Part shown: positions 57,387 to 61,940 of the stretch, piece by piece
How the letters are laid out: each line of letters starts with the position of its first letter
Numbering within the stretch: the first letter of the stretch is position 1
NCBI RefSeq assembly: GCF_010993775.1
Contig: NZ_WOTO01000055.1
Span: 1-61,940 of the forward strand
Reading direction: 5' to 3'
DNA length: 61,940 nucleotides
Source: Fodinicola feengrottensis
GTDB taxonomy: Bacteria; Actinomycetota; Actinomycetes; Mycobacteriales; HKI-0501
Notes under the pieces: model-generated
Database searches by the model: none
What the model saw: only the letters and a program-made list of their open reading frames with translations
Told to the model about the DNA's origin: nothing
Program-made: the position numbers and the translations under genes

Positions 57387-57426
57387 GGAGGTCCTGGGGA
57401 CCTCCGGTGCCTGAGGGTACCGGAGG
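57387..57426 (+). promoter_or_regulatory. Mutually exclusive hairpins (possible attenuator)
   Basis: GGAGGTCC-TGG-GGACCTCC (57387-57405) and CCTCCGGT...ACCGGAGG (57401-57426) share CCTCC, so only one can form. They lie 75 bp before GTG 57501. Confidence 0.45.
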
Positions 57427-57500
57427 TTCCCGTGGTGTGCCCGCGTGCTGTACGCGGTCTGGGGGGCCTTTCGGTCGAGAACACGACGGGGAGGTTGAAG

Positions 57501-57869
57501 GTGGTAACGAGCACAGCACCGGAGCCGGAGCCGGATCCGGCCCTGGCTGCGGTGATTGATTCGGTCGTCGCGTCGCTGACGGCTGGTATCGATGACGAAG
57601 CGCTGGCCAAGGTCCCGCCGGGCGAGTGGGCGGAGTTGATGGCCGCTTACCGGACCGCGATCAATGGCGCGGCGCAGCTGCGGGCAGCGTTCGCCGATCA
57701 CGGGTTGGACCACGCGATTGTGGAGTGTTTTCCATACGTGCGGCCTGGTTCCGGCGTGCCATCGGTGTGGATGACCATCGTCAACCAGGCCCGGTGCGTC
57801 GAGCTGGACTGGACATTCGACCACCACGGCCCGGCTCACCGACTCTGGGCACCGCCGCCGGCCGCCTAA
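57501..57869 (+). CDS. 122-residue hypothetical protein
   Basis: GTG 57501 has GGGAGG 7-8 nt upstream. DPALAAVIDSVVASLTAGID, WAELMAAYRTAINGAAQLRA, then a beta-rich half (CFPYVRPGSGVPSVWMTIVN, ELDWTFDHHGPAHRLW). No family recognised. It and the next gene lead into the RiPP locus. Confidence 0.6.
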   Translation: MVTSTAPEPEPDPALAAVIDSVVASLTAGIDDEALAKVPPGEWAELMAAYRTAINGAAQLRAAFADHGLDHAIVECFPYVRPGSGVPSVWMTIVNQARCVELDWTFDHHGPAHRLWAPPPAA

Positions 57870-57940
57870 ACCGCGCGGCGCCCCCAGCCGGGGAATTTCG
57901 ACGGCAAAAACGTTGATGCGCAACGGAAAGAGAGATAGTA

Positions 57941-59025
57941 GTGCTGGCCAATGAGATCCGGAGAGTGGCGGAGACAGCCGCTGGCTGGACGAGCGACGCG
58001 ACGAGAACGCGTTTTTTTGGTGCGCGTTGGCGGCCCTTGAGCAGCGTGCCGCGACCGTTGGCCCAGCCGAACTGTCCGACGTCGTGCATGGGTTGGCCGA
58101 CTTGTTCCCGGTCCTACCCTTGGACGCCGGAGCCGAGCTTTCGTTGCGGTGCGCGGCGTTTGTCGAGCGCGGCGCCGACCCGACACCCGTTGCGGGACCA
58201 CTGCTCACGTGTGCGCTGCGGGCGTTGAACGGATGCGTGGTGCTCGATCGCGCCTGGCTCGGTTCGTCGCCGGGCGGAAAGCGGCATGTCGAGCTACCGG
58301 ATTCGGCCACGTCCGTGGGGGCGATTCGGGATGCGCTCACGGCGGTGGTCGGCAACGCGCAAGCGTACGAGGCGGCGATGGGTTGGCACACCATCAGTCG
58401 ATGGCAACACGCGGTATCGGTGCTGCTGCAACAGCGAGCGGTGCGGGATCAGTTGCATGAGCAGCCTTTGACGCGCCAAGCGTGGATGGATGCGGTGGAC
58501 GCTTGTGCTGAGTTTCTGCCGGAGGTGATGGACCTGTCGGTGTTGTTGGCTGTGCTCGATGATGAACCGCTGATGGTGTTGCACCGGGCCTCCGGTCGCG
58601 GTTACCGGTTGCGTATGTCCGGGATCCCTAACGTTTTCCAGTTGCATACCCTGCTTGCTGCCCGGCTGATCGGGACAGGCGAGTGGGGGTTGATTGAGGA
58701 TGCCGGCATCGGACCCGACCCGCTACAGGTCGCTGCTGCCACGGACAGTCCGATCGATACAGACGAGATGGCTGGCTATTTTTCGAGTTTTTTCTCGCTC
58801 CGAGACGTCCACGGCGCGCAGATCTGGAATCACAGCATCCCCGCCGATATTCCGCTGGTGCACGGTCACCGCGTCATCGTGCTGGACCAACAAACAAATA
58901 TCGAACGCTGGGACATCGGGAGACGCTTTCCCCACATGCTCCCCACGCTCACCGTGACACGGCACCTTGGCCCCGCCGAATCCAGGCGCTGGCTCCGTTA
59001 CATCGCACCCGCCCCCACCGATTGA
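57941..59025 (+). CDS. 361-residue hypothetical protein upstream of the RiPP locus
   Basis: GTG 57941 with GGAAAGAGAG upstream. A break in the T-run near 58015 joins EIRRVAETAAGWTSDATRTR to LEQRAATVGPAELSDVVHGL. Further marks: AVVGNAQAYEAAMGWHTISR, DLSVLLAVLDDEPLMVLHRA, HGHRVIVLDQQTNIERWDIG. Mostly soluble, alpha/beta. No family recognised; its place 5' to the RiPP genes suggests regulation or immunity, inference only. Confidence 0.62.
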
Positions 59026-59100
59026 TAACCACCAGGGACGACTGATGACCAGTAACCAAACGAATAAACGTATCGACGACCGAGAAGGAGAGTGGTTTTC

Positions 59101-59448
59101 ATGGCGGTGAATGATTTTACGGAGATGACACTCCTGGCATTGGGGTGGATGGCACTCGTCCTGGCGGCGGTCCACGAATACACCAGTCACAAGGCAATGA
59201 TGGCCACGTTCGACGTAGACGTCCTCTTTCCCGCGTTAACTCTGCCGCCGGTCCCGGTCGCGGACGCGGCGGCGCAAGACCAATGCCATCACATCAAAAC
59301 AGTGGAAGGGGCACCGGTCATGGCTCGATCTGCGGAAGCAGGGACCGGCCAATCACCAGGTGCGGCGCAGCGGGAATCTGCGGCGCAGGATCCGGTGATG
59401 CCGGCGCCGTACCGTTTCCCGGTAGATCTGGGGGTCGCGGCCGGCTAA
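59101..59448 (+). CDS. Small membrane protein before the RiPP maturase
   Basis: ATG 59101 with GGAGAG upstream. FTEMTLLALGWMALVLAAVH forms one span; the rest is Ala/Gln/Pro-rich and ends PAPYRFPVDLGVAAG. 115 residues. Could be an anchor or an unusual leader. Coding status is moderate. Confidence 0.5.
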   Translation: MAVNDFTEMTLLALGWMALVLAAVHEYTSHKAMMATFDVDVLFPALTLPPVPVADAAAQDQCHHIKTVEGAPVMARSAEAGTGQSPGAAQRESAAQDPVMPAPYRFPVDLGVAAG

Positions 59449-59450
59449 CG

Positions 59451-59648
59451 ATGAGCCGCCCAGCGCGGCGCGGCCGTTCGTGCTTCGGGCGGTGCGGCGG
59501 CCCGGTTCGGCGAAACGGTGGGCTGGACGGTCTGCCGGAGCTGTCGGGAGGCAAGCACCGTACGCCCGCGAGTCAGCGGACGATTCCGCAGCGGACTCGG
59601 TTGGACAACCGGGAAGTTGACGACTCCTACACCGTCCCGGACAGCTGA
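59451..59648 (+). CDS. Candidate ATP-grasp RiPP precursor (TgmA position)
   Basis: A 65-codon frame ends one base before the maturase ATG, the position tgmA normally takes. Its C-terminus, RLDNREVDDSYTVPDS, is acidic and resembles precursor tails. In another frame the same DNA reads AARPFVLRAV, similar to the PF/PW-x-LR leader motif of ATP-grasp RiPP precursors, so an indel probably splits the gene. Ester- or amide-forming Asp/Glu/Thr/Ser acceptors cannot be assigned until the sequence is corrected. Weak call. Confidence 0.35.
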   Translation: MSRPARRGRSCFGRCGGPVRRNGGLDGLPELSGGKHRTPASQRTIPQRTRLDNREVDDSYTVPDS

Positions 59649-59649
59649 C

Positions 59650-60717
59650 ATGACCATTCCCCGGACCAGAACCGGTGAGGGTGCGGTGGTGCTCATCCTC
59701 GGGCAGGCCGACGATTGGGCGGTGGAACACGTCAGCGCGAGCCTGCACGCTCGGGGCGCACGGTCGATGGTGCTGGACACCGCCGACTTTCCCCAGCGCA
59801 TGACCCTGTCCGCCGACCTGTCCGCCGGTCAGCTGTCCGCAGAGCCTGCCGCCGGGAGTTGACGGACTGCGTTGGTTGGGGTGGCGAGGTGGAGGTGGCC
59901 GGTGAGGTGTTGCGGCTGGCCGACGTGGCAGCGGTGTACTACCGCAAGCCGGGTGCGTTCGACCTTCCGGCGGGGTTGTCGGAGCCAGAGCGGCGGTAGC
60001 AGCTACGCCCAGGCACGTATCGGCGTGGGCGGCGTGCTGGCCAGCCTGCCGGCCCGGTGGCTGTCGCATCCGGCGGCCATCGCCGACGCCGAGTACAAGC
60101 CCCGCCAACTCGCCCAGCTCAAGCACGCCGGCCTGACCGTCCCGCCGACGATCATCACTAACAGCCCGGCGCGGGTCCGGGATTTCGCCGCCGCGTATGG
60201 GGATCTGGTCGTCAAGCCGCTGGCGGCGGAGCCGATCGTGTGGGAGGACGGTGGAGAGTCCATCGTCTACACCCGCCGGTTGTCCGCTGGTGAGATCGGA
60301 CCTGCGTGTGAGGAGTTGGCCAGCGTCGCTGCTACTGCGCACCTTTTCCAAGCCTGGCAGGACAAAAAGTGTGAGAGCCGGGTAACCGCGGTTGGTGACG
60401 AATTGTTCGCGGTGGCGATTCACGCCGACAGCCCGGCGGCGCTGGTGGACTGGCGGTCGGACTACGACAATTTGCGATACGAACCGATCGAGGTCCCAGG
60501 GCCGGTCCGCGCCGGTATCGCGGCGTATCTGCGGTCTGCGGGATTGGCGTATTCGGCGTTTGATTTCGTGATCCGGCCGGACGGGCAGTGGATCACCCTT
60601 GAAGCCAATCCCAACGGCGTCTGGGGCTGGTTGGCCGAAGAATGCGGCCTCCCCATCGCGGACGCTATCGCCGACCACCTCACCGCAACAAACTTGAATG
60701 GTGACACAAAAACATGA
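59650..60717 (+). CDS. tgmB: ATP-grasp ribosomal peptide maturase (TgmB-type)
   Basis: ATG 59650. The N-domain opens GAVVLILGQADDWAVEHVSA and continues RLADVAAVYYRKPGAFDLP after breaks near 59850, 59890 and 59998. Then GVGGVLASLPARWLSHP, DAEYKPRQLAQLKHAGLTVP and TIITNSPARVRDFAAAYGDL match the family. The ATP-grasp core has VVKPL (ATP Lys), DGGESIVYTRRL and the metal site TLEANPNGVWGW. About 356 residues. The family links side chains of a precursor peptide through omega-ester or amide bonds using ATP. ATGA overlap with the methyltransferase. Confidence 0.85.
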
Positions 60718-61940
60718 GCACACCGAAAACCGACACGGCGTCCGACAGTGGCGCGGGTGATGCGTGGAAGGGGCGCGCTGCGGCGTTGGCGGCGGTGCTG
60801 GCCGCTGAGGGAGTGGTGCCGGATCCGGCTTGGAAACGCGCATTCGCCAGCATTCCCCGGCACCTGTTCACCCCGCACGTGTTGATCGGGGACAGTGCGG
60901 GATTCATCGAGTTGCCTATCGGCGTGCCGCGCTGGTGGGCGGAGGTGTACTCCAACAACGCGTTGCTGACACAGACCGCGTCAACCGGCGCCGGGGCGGC
61001 GCGGCAGGACTTGCCGACGTCCTCGTCCAGCCAACCATCGGTCATGGCGGTGATGCTGGACCGCCTCAACATCGCCGACGCCGACGACATTGGGCAGCAG
61101 CGGTGCCGGGTGTTGGAGATCGGCACCGGCACCGGATACAACACCGCGTTATTGACGCACCGCCTTGGTGAGAGCAACGTCGTGTCTGTCGACATCGATC
61201 CGGAGCTGGTCGAGACCGCGCGCGGCCGCCTGGCCAGTCTTGGCCTGCGCCCAGCGTTGAGGTCCGGAGACGGTGCGTCGGGATGGCCGGAACAAGGACC
61301 GTTTGACCGTATCCTGGCCACCTGCGCCATCACGCACATTCCGCCGGCCTGGATCGAGCAGTTGACGCCCGGCGGTCGCATCGTTGCCCCACTGGACGCG
61401 GACGCCGGACCGCTGCTGGTGGCCGACAAACCCACCGACGCATCCGCTGCTCAGCCCAGCAGTGAAACCGAAAACGACGGCGACGGCGGGGAATTGGTGG
61501 GGCGCGTGGACGCGTACCCCGCCGCCGCGTTTATGCCGTTGCGGCGTAGCGTCGATGACCCACTGGGACCAGGGCAGACCATGGGATTTGCTGGCGGCGC
61601 CCCGGCGCAGTACGGCACCACCGCCCTTGACCCGCGTACGGTGCTGGCTCGCGACCGCGATTATTCATGGTTCTGCTGGCTGCACGCTCCCGGCTTGCGT
61701 GTGGTGGGCAGTGTCGACCACGGGAGCGTGGTCGTATACACCGCTGACGCGATGGCTGAGGCGACGGTGGCGCCGGGTAGGGGCGGAACCTGGAATGTCG
61801 TTCAACGTGGCGCACGGCGGCTCTGGGACACCATCGAGCACGCCACCGCCACCTACGACAAGCTAGGCCGTCCGGCGCGTACCCGGTTCGGCTTGACCGC
61901 CGGAGCCGACCCCATGGCTGGACGACCCGACAGCCGCATA
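60714..61940 (+). CDS. tgmC: Protein-L-isoaspartate O-methyltransferase-like RiPP enzyme (TgmC-type), 3' truncated
   Basis: ATG 60714 overlaps the maturase stop (ATGA). 409 codons are open to the window edge with no stop. PIMT-type SAM domain: FASIPRHLFTPHVLIG, TASTGAGAARQDLPTSSSSQ (substrate loop), RVLEIGTGTGYNTALLTHRL (motif I), VVSVDIDPELVETARGRL, and ITHIPPAWIEQLTPGGRIVA. In graspetide clusters such enzymes methylate Asp and can form aspartimide or isoaspartate. Continuous frame in an otherwise broken region. Confidence 0.85.
   Translation, partial: MSTPKTDTASDSGAGDAWKGRAAALAAVLAAEGVVPDPAWKRAFASIPRHLFTPHVLIGDSAGFIELPIGVPRWWAEVYSNNALLTQTASTGAGAARQDLPTSSSSQPSVMAVMLDRLNIADADDIGQQRCRVLEIGTGTGYNTALLTHRLGESNVVSVDIDPELVETARGRLASLGLRPALRSGDGASGWPEQGPFDRILATCAITHIPPAWIEQLTPGGRIVAPLDADAGPLLVADKPTDASAAQPSSETENDGDGGELVGRVDAYPAAAFMPLRRSVDDPLGPGQTMGFAGGAPAQYGTTALDPRTVLARDRDYSWFCWLHAPGLRVVGSVDHGSVVVYTADAMAEATVAPGRGGTWNVVQRGARRLWDTIEHATATYDKLGRPARTRFGLTAGADPMAGRPDSRI

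Noticed and set aside
59353..60843. 496-codon open frame on the minus strand over the RiPP genes
   Set aside because: Arg/Pro-rich shadow of the high-GC ATP-grasp gene, with no recognisable domain.

Overview
The window is high-GC actinobacterial DNA. Evidence includes many GTG/TTG starts, an actinobacterial glucosyl-3-phosphoglycerate synthase, DUF3263, EXLDI and DUF4031 proteins, CIRCE-controlled groEL, and a SAM riboswitch in front of threonine synthase. The genus cannot be fixed from sequence alone. No rRNA, tRNA or CRISPR array was seen.

Many clearly homologous proteins are split between reading frames by single-base gains or losses, often in homopolymers (G6-G11, T7, A7, C10). The pattern hits housekeeping genes such as groEL, thrC, glpD and gpgS. 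I read it as residual assembly error rather than real pseudogenisation. Gene spans below run across these breaks, and approximate break points are given.

Bases 1-40919 look like chromosome. In order: a CBS protein; a DUF3263 protein; a secreted S15 peptidase; a GNAT; a secreted lysozyme-like protein; a hydrolase-ABC ATPase fusion with its permease; a two-domain AsnC regulator; a DHA2 MFS pump; gpgS; two tandem lipoproteins; SAM riboswitch and thrC; a tetR-MFS pair with a palindromic operator; a cold-shock protein; two paralogous membrane proteins; tandem CIRCE sites and groEL; EXLDI; a PAS protein; a dipeptidase; a polytopic subtilase; glpD; a GH89 N-acetylglucosaminidase; a GlcD-type oxidase; DUF4031; a tandem repeat; an O-methyltransferase; ArsR; an HD protein; an MFS; a histidine kinase; a MarR/MFS pair; and Uma2.

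Bases about 40920-61940 look like an integrative conjugative element whose far end is outside the window. A large serine recombinase (41153-42735) sits at the chromosomal side. A minus-strand transfer operon (48877 down to 42885) follows. It contains an FtsK/TraB-type DNA translocase, a DUF2637/SpdB-like membrane protein and several very small proteins, many joined by ATGA or TGATG overlaps. A divergent GntR/UTRA repressor (49224) is separated from this operon by two copies of the palindrome ACTGAT-N3-ATCAGT, one at the predicted transcription start of the transfer operon.

Cargo lies beyond this. There is a lipoprotein, a remnant of a second GntR protein, and a low-GC insert (about 51.2-55.1 kb) with an unrecognised 626-residue protein, an aminoglycoside-phosphotransferase-fold kinase and an XRE/TPR regulator. 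Several small proteins, two sharing a WPC motif, follow. The window ends in a RiPP locus: a candidate precursor, an ATP-grasp peptide maturase (TgmB type) and a protein-isoaspartate-methyltransferase-like enzyme (TgmC type, cut by the window edge). This graspetide-type cassette on a mobile element, together with the low-GC cargo, is the most interesting part of the window.
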